Counted from the first letter of the stretch, positions 1 through 7,181 are shown. The stretch is DNA of 15,703 nt from Gammaproteobacteria bacterium (GCA_023144715.1 JAGLFC010000051.1:1-15703); one strand, 5' to 3'. Numbers and translations: made by a program. The notes: generated by a model from the sequence alone, not told the origin.

Positions 1-1148
1 TCAGGACGTGAAAATTCTTTAGGTGGTGCAATACCTTGACCTAACATTTCACGTACCTTTGTACCAGAAAGCAGTACAAAATCATCTTTAGTATGATCAG
101 GTGCTTCACACATCATCACTACTTTATCTAATTTCTTAGAATAGGCCGTATGATCAGCTTTGAAAATTTCAATTTCTAAAGAACCCTCGGGTACATCATT
201 ATCAAAAATAGTTTGTGCATCAAATGCACCATAATGATCGCCAACACCTGCATGGTCACGACCAATAATAAAGTGAGTGGCACCCATATTTTGACGGAAT
301 ACAGCATGTAGCACACCTTCACGAGGACCTGCATAGAGCATATCAAAGCCGTAACCTGTGACCATTGCACTGTTTTCTGGGAAGTATAATTCAACCATCT
401 TACGAATTGCAGCATCACGTACAGGAGCAGGAATATCGCCTGGCTTGAGCTTGCCTAATAACATGTGAATGACTAAGCCATCACAATTTAAACGATCCAT
501 TGCCATGTGACACAATTCTTCGTGTGCTAGGTGCATAGGATTACGAGTTTGGAAAGCAACTACCTTTTTCCAACCACGTTCTGCAATTTCATTACGAATT
601 TCAACCGCAGTACGGAAAGTATCAGGAAATTCAGTTTGGAAATATGAAAAATTCAATACTTGGATAGCACCTGATAAACAAATTTTACCTTGTTCAACAA
701 AGGCATCCACACCAGGGTGTGCTTCATCAGGACTTGGTGCATAGATTTTTTCTGAAATGAGAGCGATTTCTTCATCAGTAAATTCTTCAACCGCATCCAC
801 ATCCATAATGGCAACAACAGGATGACCATCTACATTAGGATCTTTAAGAGCAATACGATCACCTGCTTTAATGCTACCAGCATCTTGCAATAAATTAAGT
901 ACAGGTGTTGGCCAGAAAAGACCTGAAGTGGTTTTCATATCAGTGGCAACAGATAAAGCATCGGCCTTATTCATATAACCTGTTAGTGGATTAAAGTAAC
1001 CAGCACCTAACATGACAGCATTAGCGGCTGTTGCTGAACTGACTAATACAGAAGCAAGACCTTCTGCTTCTTTTTGTAGTGCTTCATTTTTAGCAGGATC
1101 GTAAACAAAAAGGGGGTTTAGCTCATCAGAACCATGAGGTTTAATCAT
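1..1148 (-). CDS. sat: ATP sulfurylase (sulfate adenylyltransferase), 3' end cut by window edge
   Basis: The minus strand reads an uninterrupted 382 codons from the ATG at 1148 to the window edge with no stop. Visible family signatures are QTRNPMHLAHE (residues 200-210), which holds the HxxH nucleotide-binding histidines 206 and 209, and GRDHAGVGDHYG (from residue 296). The protein interconverts ATP plus sulfate with APS plus pyrophosphate. The single-domain form, about 400 residues with no APS kinase domain in the visible part, matches the dissimilatory enzyme that sulfur oxidisers run towards ATP. So only about 20 C-terminal residues should be missing. The start is set by a GGAGA ribosome-binding site at 1155-1159, 6 bases from the ATG. 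Whether aprAB follows, as in many sulfur oxidisers, lies outside the window. The family call is firm; the direction of the reaction in vivo is inferred. Confidence 0.96.
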   Translation of the reverse strand, partial: MIKPHGSDELNPLFVYDPAKNEALQKEAEGLASVLVSSATAANAVMLGAGYFNPLTGYMNKADALSVATDMKTTSGLFWPTPVLNLLQDAGSIKAGDRIALKDPNVDGHPVVAIMDVDAVEEFTDEEIALISEKIYAPSPDEAHPGVDAFVEQGKICLSGAIQVLNFSYFQTEFPDTFRTAVEIRNEIAERGWKKVVAFQTRNPMHLAHEELCHMAMDRLNCDGLVIHMLLGKLKPGDIPAPVRDAAIRKMVELYFPENSAMVTGYGFDMLYAGPREGVLHAVFRQNMGATHFIIGRDHAGVGDHYGAFDAQTIFDNDVPEGSLEIEIFKADHTAYSKKLDKVVMMCEAPDHTKDDFVLLSGTKVREMLGQGIAPPKEFSRP

Positions 1149-1174
1149 GTAATTTCTCCAGATATTGACAAAAT

Positions 1175-1192
1175 GCATTGTTAATACAATGC
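1175..1192 (-). promoter_or_regulatory. Inverted repeat in the sat leader
   Basis: GCATTGT-TAAT-ACAATGC is a perfect 7-bp inverted repeat with a 4-base centre, lying 26-44 bases before the sat start codon. If the promoter predicted at 1218-1223 is right, the repeat falls about 20-36 bases into the transcript. It could then be a 5' mRNA hairpin upstream of the ribosome-binding site, or it could be a dyad for a DNA-binding protein. The sequence alone does not separate these. Confidence 0.4.
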
Positions 1193-1217
1193 GCTTAAAA
1201 ATATTTTATATCGCGTA

Positions 1218-1223
1218 AGATTA
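1218..1223 (-). promoter_or_regulatory. Putative -10 element of sat
   Basis: TAATCT on the minus strand is a weak match to TATAAT. Its first base is 29.5 bp from the centre of the FNR-type box at 1246-1259, which is the spacing of a class II (-41.5) FNR-dependent promoter. It would give a leader of about 63 bases. A closer -10 match, TAAAAT at 1203-1208 on the same strand, does not fit the FNR spacing and could be a second start. Confidence 0.35.
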
Positions 1224-1245
1224 GCTTATTTATTTATTTAGTGAA

Positions 1246-1259
1246 TTGATTTTAATCAA
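1246..1259. promoter_or_regulatory. FNR/ANR-type binding site, perfect consensus
   Basis: TTGATTTTAATCAA matches the FNR consensus TTGAT-N4-ATCAA at all ten defined positions. It sits between the divergent sat and dCache-HAMP receptor genes. It is 97-110 bases from the sat start and about 130 from the receptor start. The spacing to TAATCT (1218-1223, minus) suggests activation of sat. On the plus side, TATAAT at 1287-1292 is about 5 bp too far for class II. No regulator gene is present in the window. Confidence 0.55.
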
Positions 1260-1339
1260 AGAAAATAAAAATCATTAAGAAAAATATATAATAAATATAA
1301 GGTATTGTAATTATATAGGTAATATTGAATATTATCCTC

Positions 1340-1345
1340 TATAAT
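1340..1345 (+). promoter_or_regulatory. Putative -10 element of the receptor gene
   Basis: A perfect TATAAT hexamer lies 41 bases before the ATG at 1387, and would start transcription near 1352. No good -35 is seen at normal spacing (AGGTAA at 1317-1322). A second TATAAT at 1287-1292 is an alternative. A start near 1352 would leave the in-frame GTG at 1354 almost without leader, which supports ATG 1387 as the real start. Confidence 0.3.
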
Positions 1346-1386
1346 AAATAAAAGTGGCTAATAATTTAATAAATGAGAGTAAAAAA

Positions 1387-2559
1387 ATGAAATTTTATAA
1401 TCGTATTCGTTTTAAAATTGCACTGGGTTTTCTTATTGTTACATTGATTCCAGCAATCATTATTGGTTTTTATGCCAATTATGTGTCTAGTAATACATTA
1501 TTAGCTCAAGAATATAACAATCAAAAAGAACTTATCCGTACACTTAATCATTCTATTGAATCATTTCTTGCTTCTGCCGAAGATGATGTGCTTTTTTTAA
1601 GCCAATCAAGTCCAATGAACCGTTATCTTGCTAATCAGACAGGCGATAATTTAAAGCTATTAAAAGAGGAGCTTGCTAATGAGTTTTTAGCATTTTCAGA
1701 ACAACGTAAAATTTATTATCAAATACGTTATCTTGATGAAAATGGTCAAGAAATTGTGCGTATTGATTCAAATAAGCGTAATAGCTATATTATTCCTCAA
1801 AGAAAATTACAAAATAAGGCAAATAGAGGTTATTTTAAAAATTCTATTCGCCTATCAGTCGGTAATGTATTTGTATCAAAGTTAGATTTGAATAGAGAGC
1901 ATGGACAAGTCGAAGTGCCTCATAAACCTGTGATACGTTATGCGACGACCGTTGAATACAGTAGTGGTCAGAAAAAAGGTGAGATAGCAGGTATTATTAT
2001 TACCAATGTGGCGGCTTCTGTATTTTTAGATGAAATAGATGAAATTGCCTTAATTGATAAAGATGGGTTTTATATGGCTGGCATACAAGAAAATAAACGT
2101 TGGGGTGGAAAGCATGATCTCGATTCTAAACAAAATTTTAATACCGATCACACCGTCATTTCAAAACAAATCTTTGGTAATAAGTCAGGTCAAATTAATG
2201 ATGATGAGTCTGTGTATATTTTTTCTAAAGTAAAAGTACCAGGTGCCTCTTATGAATGGTATTTAGTCGCTCAAAAATCAATGGATGTAATTCTTGCCAG
2301 CGTTAAAGATTTTCAAGTAACATTTGCTTTAATTCTATTAGCCAGTATTTTCGTTGCCTTATTAATTGCTTGGATTGTTGATTCTCGTATTACTCGACCC
2401 ATTGAAGATCTGACTGAAATGGCGAATAAAGTCAGTAAAGGACAAATTATGATCAAAATTCATACAGATGATAAGGGAGAAATTGGTGAATTAGCACGTG
2501 CATTTGAAAGAATGCGTATCAGTATGGTTAAGGCATTTGATAGAATGAAAGAACGCTAA
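1387..2559 (+). CDS. Membrane receptor with dCache and HAMP domains and no output domain
   Basis: 390-residue inner-membrane sensor protein. A short basic N-terminus leads into TM1 (about residues 11-30). A periplasmic region of about 280 residues follows, with the IRYLDENGQE...RID and VSKLDLNREHG...PVIRYAT pattern of double-Cache ligand-binding domains, possibly the VP0354-like type. Then come TM2 (about 313-331) and a HAMP domain with the SRITRPIEDLTEMA start (about 333-385). The protein ends a few residues after HAMP. There is no histidine kinase, GGDEF, EAL or chemoreceptor signalling domain. It should sense a small extracytoplasmic ligand and pass the signal to a separate protein. The best candidate is the DUF4388 protein encoded 56 bases downstream. 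An in-frame GTG at 1354 gives 11 extra residues. I prefer ATG 1387 because GAGAG (1375-1379) lies 7 bases before it and nothing suitable precedes the GTG. The ligand is unknown. Confidence 0.85.
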   Translation: MKFYNRIRFKIALGFLIVTLIPAIIIGFYANYVSSNTLLAQEYNNQKELIRTLNHSIESFLASAEDDVLFLSQSSPMNRYLANQTGDNLKLLKEELANEFLAFSEQRKIYYQIRYLDENGQEIVRIDSNKRNSYIIPQRKLQNKANRGYFKNSIRLSVGNVFVSKLDLNREHGQVEVPHKPVIRYATTVEYSSGQKKGEIAGIIITNVAASVFLDEIDEIALIDKDGFYMAGIQENKRWGGKHDLDSKQNFNTDHTVISKQIFGNKSGQINDDESVYIFSKVKVPGASYEWYLVAQKSMDVILASVKDFQVTFALILLASIFVALLIAWIVDSRITRPIEDLTEMANKVSKGQIMIKIHTDDKGEIGELARAFERMRISMVKAFDRMKER

Positions 2560-2615
2560 GAGAAATTATCTTAACAATAACATTTTTATATTTTTTATGA
2601 TATTTAGAGGTAGCA

Positions 2616-3293
2616 ATGAGCAAGGAAAATCAAACACTTTCTTACGATGAAATAATGGAAGAGCTTGCTCAACTGTGTCATGCTAAAAGTACAGGAACAC
2701 TGTTTATTGTCAGTGATAAAGGGCATTCTTCTCGTATGAGCTTAAAAGAAGGGACTATCTTGTTTTTTGCTTATCGTACTCATAAAGGCTTGGATGCCTT
2801 ATTTGATCTTTATGATATGGTAACGGGTAAATATCATTTTTCTAAGGGGGTTTATAATCCTTATAATGTGTTAGATTTACCTAATACTGTTGATTTATTA
2901 TATTATTTTAAACATAAAACATTTCCTCAAGAGGGCACTGTTAAAGAAAAAAAAGAATCATTAAATTCAACCGTAATTCATTCATCGCTTGATAAAGTTA
3001 CGACCACGACCAGTAAAAAGAGTGCTCCTAACAATGCAGCCCCTAAAAAGGCCGTTCAAGCTGAATACCAGCCTACCCAAGTGACACAAATTATCAATCA
3101 GATTGAAGCTTCTTTGGTTAATTATTTAGGACCTTTTGCAGATATTAGCATTCATGATTATTTGGCGGATAATAAAACCCCTGATACACAAGAAGAATTT
3201 AGAAAAATGATGGATTTTTTAACTTTAGAAATTGATGATAGAGAGGATCAAACCACATTTAAAAATGAGATTATAACAATAATTTCTCAATAA
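2616..3293 (+). CDS. DUF4388 (PATAN-like) signalling protein
   Basis: 225-residue soluble protein in three parts. Residues about 8-100 follow the DUF4388/PATAN pattern: a helix, then STGTLFIVSDKGHSSRMSLKEG, an alternating hydrophobic strand ending FFAYRTHKG, and a GKYHFSKG close. Residues about 108-155 are a Lys/Thr/Ser/Ala-rich linker, probably disordered. Residues about 158-225 are helical with a YLGPFADISIHDYL motif. That motif resembles the small domain (DUF8082-like) seen at the C-terminus of some bacterial Ser/Thr kinases and related signalling proteins; this part is a recollection-based match and less sure. There is no signal peptide or membrane segment. AGAGG (2606-2610) precedes the ATG by 5 bases. 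The 56-base gap and shared strand suggest co-transcription with the receptor, whose missing output function it may supply. No catalytic motif is visible. Confidence 0.75.
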   Translation: MSKENQTLSYDEIMEELAQLCHAKSTGTLFIVSDKGHSSRMSLKEGTILFFAYRTHKGLDALFDLYDMVTGKYHFSKGVYNPYNVLDLPNTVDLLYYFKHKTFPQEGTVKEKKESLNSTVIHSSLDKVTTTTSKKSAPNNAAPKKAVQAEYQPTQVTQIINQIEASLVNYLGPFADISIHDYLADNKTPDTQEEFRKMMDFLTLEIDDREDQTTFKNEIITIISQ

Positions 3294-3327
3294 ATTGGAG
3301 GTGTATACTGCCTGTTTCAGTGTCTAT

Positions 3328-3341
3328 TTGATATAAAACAA
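3328..3341 (+). promoter_or_regulatory. FNR-like binding site, one mismatch
   Basis: TTGATATAAAACAA differs from TTGAT-N4-ATCAA at one of ten defined positions. A -10-like TATACT follows at 3365-3370. Centre to -10 first base is 30.5 bp, within 1 bp of the class II FNR layout. It would drive the M16C protease gene with a leader of about 75 bases. In AT-rich DNA a one-mismatch site can occur by chance. Confidence 0.35.
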
Positions 3342-3364
3342 TCTTTTCTTAAACTTTATTCTTG

Positions 3365-3370
3365 TATACT
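3365..3370 (+). promoter_or_regulatory. Putative -10 element of the M16C protease gene
   Basis: TATACT matches TATAAT at five of six positions. No convincing -35 exists at 16-18 bp upstream, as expected if an activator at 3328-3341 replaces it. The rest of the 3294-3450 gap holds no gene. It contains three GTATAC hexamers, at 3303, 3364 and 3399. Confidence 0.35.
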
Positions 3371-3450
3371 TCCATCAGTATCACCATATTATGTGTGAGT
3401 ATACCTTATTTTATTTTTGCTTTTTAAATTAATCTGGAGTTTTGTCTGAA

Positions 3451-6411
3451 ATGACGCAAACCACTGAAACAGTCACTACTTATAAAACCTTTCAATGGCT
3501 TCAAAGTGAAAAAATTGATTCTCTTGATATTGTTGTACATCAATTTCAGCATAAAAAGACAGGGGCTTTACATTATCATATTGCCGCTGATAATAATGAA
3601 AATGTTTTTTTAGTGGCATTACGGACTATTCCAACAGATTCCACGGGCGTGGCTCATATACTTGAACATACAGCATTGTGTGGAAGTCAAAAATACCCTG
3701 TGAGAGATCCATTTTTTATGATGGTGCGTCGTTCTCTTAATACCTTTATGAATGCCTTTACATCCAGTGATTGGACGGCTTATCCTTTTGCCAGTCAAAA
3801 TAAAAAAGATTTTAACAACTTATTGGATGTCTATTTAGATGCGGTCTTTTTTTCACGTTTAGATCCCCTTGATTTTGCCCAAGAAGGTCATCGACTGGAA
3901 TTTGAAGAAGCCGGTAATATTGATTCTAATTTATTATTTAAAGGCGTGGTCTATAATGAAATGAAAGGGGCAATGTCTTCAACGGTGAGTGCTTTATGGC
4001 AAACCGTTGGAAAATATCTCTTTCCTAGCAGTACTTATCATTTTAATAGCGGTGGTGAACCTACTGATATTCCTGATTTAACGCATGAACAACTCAAAGA
4101 CTTCTATAAGGTACACTACCATCCTAGCAATGCTGTTTTTATGACTTACGGTAATATTTCAGCCGATACGCACCAAGAAAAATTTGAACAACAAGTCCTA
4201 TCACAATTTGAACCTTTGGATAAAATCATTGAGGTGAATAATGAAAAACGTTATTTTTCACCCATTACGATTGAAGAAGCTTATCCTATTGATGCCAATG
4301 AAAATCAGGATAATAAAACGCATTTAGTCATGGCATGGTTATTAGGACAAAGTATTAACCTTGAAGAGCAATTAGAAGCTCAATTTTTATCCAGTCTTTT
4401 ACTCGAAACGTCAGCTTCTCCCTTAATGCAAGCTTTAGAAACCACTGAACTAGGCAATTCACCTTCACCACTTTGTGGCTTAGAAGATACGAATAAAGAA
4501 ATGAGTTTTTTATGTGGCTTAGAAGGTTCAACACCTGAAAATGCACAAGCATTTGAAAACCTTGTGTTAAAAGTACTGGAAGAAGTGGCAGAAAATGGTA
4601 TTGACCAAGAACAAATTGATGCAGTGTTACACCAATTAGAATTAAATCAGCGCGAAATAGGGGGCGATCATTATCCTTTTGGTTTACAACTCATTCTATC
4701 AGGTTTATCAACGGCTATTCATCGTGGTGATGTCATTAGTAGTATTAATCTTGATGTGGCATTGCACTCATTACGAGAAAAAGCACAACAGCCTGATTAT
4801 GTACAAAACCTTGTTAAATCACAACTTTTAAATAATGTTCATCGAGTGAGAGTCACATTTAAACCTGATGCACAGCTAGAAGAACGTCGCAGTAATGCCG
4901 AAAAAGAACAACTATCAGCCATCAAATCTCAATTAAGTCTGGTAGAAAAAGAAAATTTAGTGACTTTAGCCAGTGAATTGGAAGAGCGACAAAATCAGAT
5001 AGAAACAAATGTTGAAGATATTTTACCTAAGGTAACAGTGGGTGATGTACCAGAAAGCATTCATATTCCTCAAGATGAAGTACAATATTTTAATGATCTC
5101 AAAGTATCACATTATAATCAGGGTACTAATGGTTTAGTCTATCAATTATTAATTTTGGATACGCCCCAATTTAACGCCCAAGAACGTCAATATTTGCCTA
5201 TTTTTAACTATTGTTTTGGTGAGTTAGGCTGTGGCGATCAAGACTATCTACAAATGCAAATTCGTCAATCACAAATATCAGGAGGCATACATATTGGACA
5301 TAGTATGCGCGGTGCTATTGATGATGAACAGCAGGTCAGTAGTTTTTATAGTATTTCTGGAAAATCTTTATTGCGTAATCATAAAGAAATGACTCTTTTG
5401 TTAAAAGAAACTTTTCAAAAGATCCGTTTTAATGAAACCGATCGTATTAAAGAGTTAGTGTCTCAAATTAGAACTCGTAAAGAAAATAGTATTACAGGCA
5501 GTGGTCATTCATTGGCAATGCAAGCAGCAAGCAGTGGCATGAGTCCTATTGCCTATATTAATCATCATAATAATGGACTCGCGAGCATTGCTTTTATCAA
5601 AGAATTGGATAATCAATTACAAGACGATACCGATAATCAAGCATTTACAGACTTAGCTCAAATATTAACAACGATTCATAAAAAACTCATGATGGGTCAT
5701 GCACAATTTTTATTAGTGTGTGAAGAACAAGCCTATCAAGCCTGTAGTAATGATATTGTGCAAACATGGGAGAACGAAAAATTACACTCTAATCAGGCTA
5801 TTAGTTTATTAGAACTACCTGTTATCAAACAACAAGTAAAACAAGCGTGGTTAACCAGTACCCAAGTTAATTTCTGTGCGACCGCCTATCCAACTGTACC
5901 AGTAGGGCATTCAGATGCTGCCCCTTTGACGGTATTAGGTGGGTTTTTAAGAAATGGTTATTTACACCGTAGTATTCGTGAACAAGGCGGTGCTTATGGG
6001 GGTGGTGCGAATCAAGATTCAAGTGTTGCCAGTTTTAAATTCTTTTCCTATCGTGATCCTAGACTGAGTGAAACACTGGATGATTTTGCCCAATCATTGC
6101 ACTGGATGATTACGACAGAACATGAATATCAAGCATTAGAAGAGGCCATTTTAGGGGTGATTAGCGGTATTGATAAGCCGAGTTCACCTGCTGGTGATGC
6201 AAAATTAACCTTTCAAAGTAAATTATTTGGTCGTAGTGCCGAACAAAGACAAGCCTTTAGAAAGAAAATTTTAGCAGTGACCCTTGATGATTTAATTCGT
6301 GTGACCAAAACTTATTTACTCGATCAAGAACATAGTATCGCAATTGTTACCAGTCATGAACATAAAGATGAATGCATACAATTAAACTTAGACTTGATCA
6401 GTTTAACCTAA
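3451..6411 (+). CDS. M16C zinc metalloprotease (PreP/Cym1-like presequence protease)
   Basis: 986-residue peptidase. The inverted zinc motif HILEH (His69, Glu72, His73) is followed by TALCGSQKYPVRDPF and LNTFMNAFTSSDWTAYPFASQN, the M16C signature. The third zinc ligand is the Glu of VYNEMKGAMSS (residue 170). The C-terminal half has REQGGAYGGGA, the Arg/Tyr element that completes the M16 active site. Full length and the two-halves layout fit a single-chain clamshell enzyme that degrades peptides up to a few tens of residues. No signal peptide is seen, so a cytoplasmic location is likely. An upstream in-frame TTG (3442) lies only 2 bases after GGAG (3436-3439), too close. ATG 3451 has an 11-base spacing, slightly long. 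The gene is followed after 28 bases by a YciC-like gene and then recBD. It is not an orthologue of E. coli protease III (M16A), despite the similar neighbourhood. Confidence 0.95.
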   Translation: MTQTTETVTTYKTFQWLQSEKIDSLDIVVHQFQHKKTGALHYHIAADNNENVFLVALRTIPTDSTGVAHILEHTALCGSQKYPVRDPFFMMVRRSLNTFMNAFTSSDWTAYPFASQNKKDFNNLLDVYLDAVFFSRLDPLDFAQEGHRLEFEEAGNIDSNLLFKGVVYNEMKGAMSSTVSALWQTVGKYLFPSSTYHFNSGGEPTDIPDLTHEQLKDFYKVHYHPSNAVFMTYGNISADTHQEKFEQQVLSQFEPLDKIIEVNNEKRYFSPITIEEAYPIDANENQDNKTHLVMAWLLGQSINLEEQLEAQFLSSLLLETSASPLMQALETTELGNSPSPLCGLEDTNKEMSFLCGLEGSTPENAQAFENLVLKVLEEVAENGIDQEQIDAVLHQLELNQREIGGDHYPFGLQLILSGLSTAIHRGDVISSINLDVALHSLREKAQQPDYVQNLVKSQLLNNVHRVRVTFKPDAQLEERRSNAEKEQLSAIKSQLSLVEKENLVTLASELEERQNQIETNVEDILPKVTVGDVPESIHIPQDEVQYFNDLKVSHYNQGTNGLVYQLLILDTPQFNAQERQYLPIFNYCFGELGCGDQDYLQMQIRQSQISGGIHIGHSMRGAIDDEQQVSSFYSISGKSLLRNHKEMTLLLKETFQKIRFNETDRIKELVSQIRTRKENSITGSGHSLAMQAASSGMSPIAYINHHNNGLASIAFIKELDNQLQDDTDNQAFTDLAQILTTIHKKLMMGHAQFLLVCEEQAYQACSNDIVQTWENEKLHSNQAISLLELPVIKQQVKQAWLTSTQVNFCATAYPTVPVGHSDAAPLTVLGGFLRNGYLHRSIREQGGAYGGGANQDSSVASFKFFSYRDPRLSETLDDFAQSLHWMITTEHEYQALEEAILGVISGIDKPSSPAGDAKLTFQSKLFGRSAEQRQAFRKKILAVTLDDLIRVTKTYLLDQEHSIAIVTSHEHKDECIQLNLDLISLT

Positions 6412-6419
6412 TTTAAACT
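6400..6419 (+). repeat. Inverted repeat spanning the M16C stop codon
   Basis: AGTTTAA (6400-6406) and TTAAACT (6413-6419) form a perfect 7-bp stem around a CCTAAT loop that contains most of the protease stop codon (TAA 6409-6411). There is one G-C pair and no T-run after it, so it is a poor intrinsic terminator. It may stabilise or slow the transcript end. Confidence 0.35.
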
Positions 6420-6420
6420 A

Positions 6421-6437
6421 TTAATGTAAGACATTAA
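6421..6437 (+). repeat. Inverted repeat just before the YciC-like start codon
   Basis: TTAATGT-AAG-ACATTAA is a perfect 7-bp inverted repeat with a 3-base loop, ending 2 bases before the ATG at 6440. It covers the whole region where a ribosome-binding site should be, and the only purine-rich stretch (AAG) is in its loop. In mRNA it could limit translation of the downstream gene. The stem has a single G-C pair, so the effect may be small. Confidence 0.35.
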
Positions 6438-6439
6438 AA

Positions 6440-7135
6440 ATGATAAGTAACACATTTAAAGAAGCCTTTTATTTTTTTCGTAAAAATATTTTACATTTAT
6501 TAGGCTATACTTTTTTACTTGGTATTATGTTGATTGTTTTAGTGCAATTGCTGTTGCCATTAGTTTTTTCAGGTCATGATGCTGAAGAGCTGACGATAGA
6601 AACCATTAAACCTTTTATGCAATTAATGAATTTACTCATTAAGCCTATTTATACAGGTGGTTTGATTTTATTAATTTATAGTTTGGCAACAGAGCAAGGA
6701 AAAAATATTTTAAATTGTTTACTCGGTGGTTTATTACGTTGGCCTTATATGTTGCTTGCCAATGTGTTGACATCGATTGTGATTGTTACAGGCTTAATGG
6801 TATTTATCTTGCCAGGTATTTGGATTTTTAGTCGTCTATTTTTAGTCCCTTATTTGGTGATCTTAAACAGTCAAACACCTTTTACAGCTATCATGAATAG
6901 TTATCACTATACGAAGGGCTATAGTTTTAAAATTTTAAGTGATATTGTATTACTCATTGTTTTACTTATGATTGTGTTTATATTATTAAATGTTTTACAA
7001 ATATTAACTCCCTTTGTCGTACTTTTTTCTATTTTACTGTTTCAGACATTAATGTATGTTCTCTTCTATCGTCATTATGATATTTTAGTAAATACTAAGA
7101 CTCCATCCTCATTAACCTCTACTTCGATTGAATAA
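6440..7135 (+). CDS. YciC-like (UPF0259-type) multi-pass inner-membrane protein
   Basis: 231-residue hydrophobic protein with about five to six membrane segments: near residues 18-42, 62-80, 95-125 (probably two, with the PGIWIFSRLFLVPYLVIL element), 165-185 and 190-210. The short N-terminal TFKEAFYFFRKN helix, the GGLILLIY segment and the PGI-x6-PYLVI region resemble E. coli YciC, whose function is not well established. The match is by pattern, not by motif of known function. There is no clear Shine-Dalgarno sequence, and the start is preceded by the hairpin at 6421-6437. It lies 28 bases after the M16C gene and 83 bases before recB, and probably shares a transcript with the protease. Its role there is unknown. 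Confidence 0.7.
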   Translation: MISNTFKEAFYFFRKNILHLLGYTFLLGIMLIVLVQLLLPLVFSGHDAEELTIETIKPFMQLMNLLIKPIYTGGLILLIYSLATEQGKNILNCLLGGLLRWPYMLLANVLTSIVIVTGLMVFILPGIWIFSRLFLVPYLVILNSQTPFTAIMNSYHYTKGYSFKILSDIVLLIVLLMIVFILLNVLQILTPFVVLFSILLFQTLMYVLFYRHYDILVNTKTPSSLTSTSIE

Positions 7136-7153
7136 AAATTTTCGTTCTTTTAA

Positions 7154-7181
7154 TTGACTGGCATGGATGCATCAATACGAT
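7154..7181 (+). promoter_or_regulatory. Putative sigma-70 promoter of recBD
   Basis: TTGACT (7154-7159) and TACGAT (7176-7181) are separated by 16 bp. Transcription would start near 7188, about 30 bases before the recB ATG. The spacer contains the 8-bp palindrome GATGCATC (7166-7173), which may be chance or a repressor dyad. The rest of the 7136-7218 gap holds only the AAGGAAAG ribosome-binding site. Confidence 0.45.

Noticed and set aside
176..418. Minus-strand open frame of 80 codons
   Set aside because: Lies wholly inside sat on the same strand in another frame, and its translation has no recognisable domain. sat motifs are continuous through it.
2530..2615. Frameshift that might have removed an output domain from the receptor gene
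   Set aside because: The 56 bases after the stop are AT-rich and noncoding in all frames, and a good ribosome-binding site and new gene follow at once. The receptor appears to end naturally after HAMP.
3301..3336. Possible 11-codon leader peptide starting at a GTG after GGAGG
   Set aside because: The GTG overlaps the end of the GGAGG itself, so the spacing is impossible for a ribosome. No regulatory codon run is seen.
4355..4552. Minus-strand open frame of 65 codons, and a similar one at 11487-11675
   Set aside because: Both are antisense to well-supported genes (M16C protease, recD) and have no independent start signal or motif.
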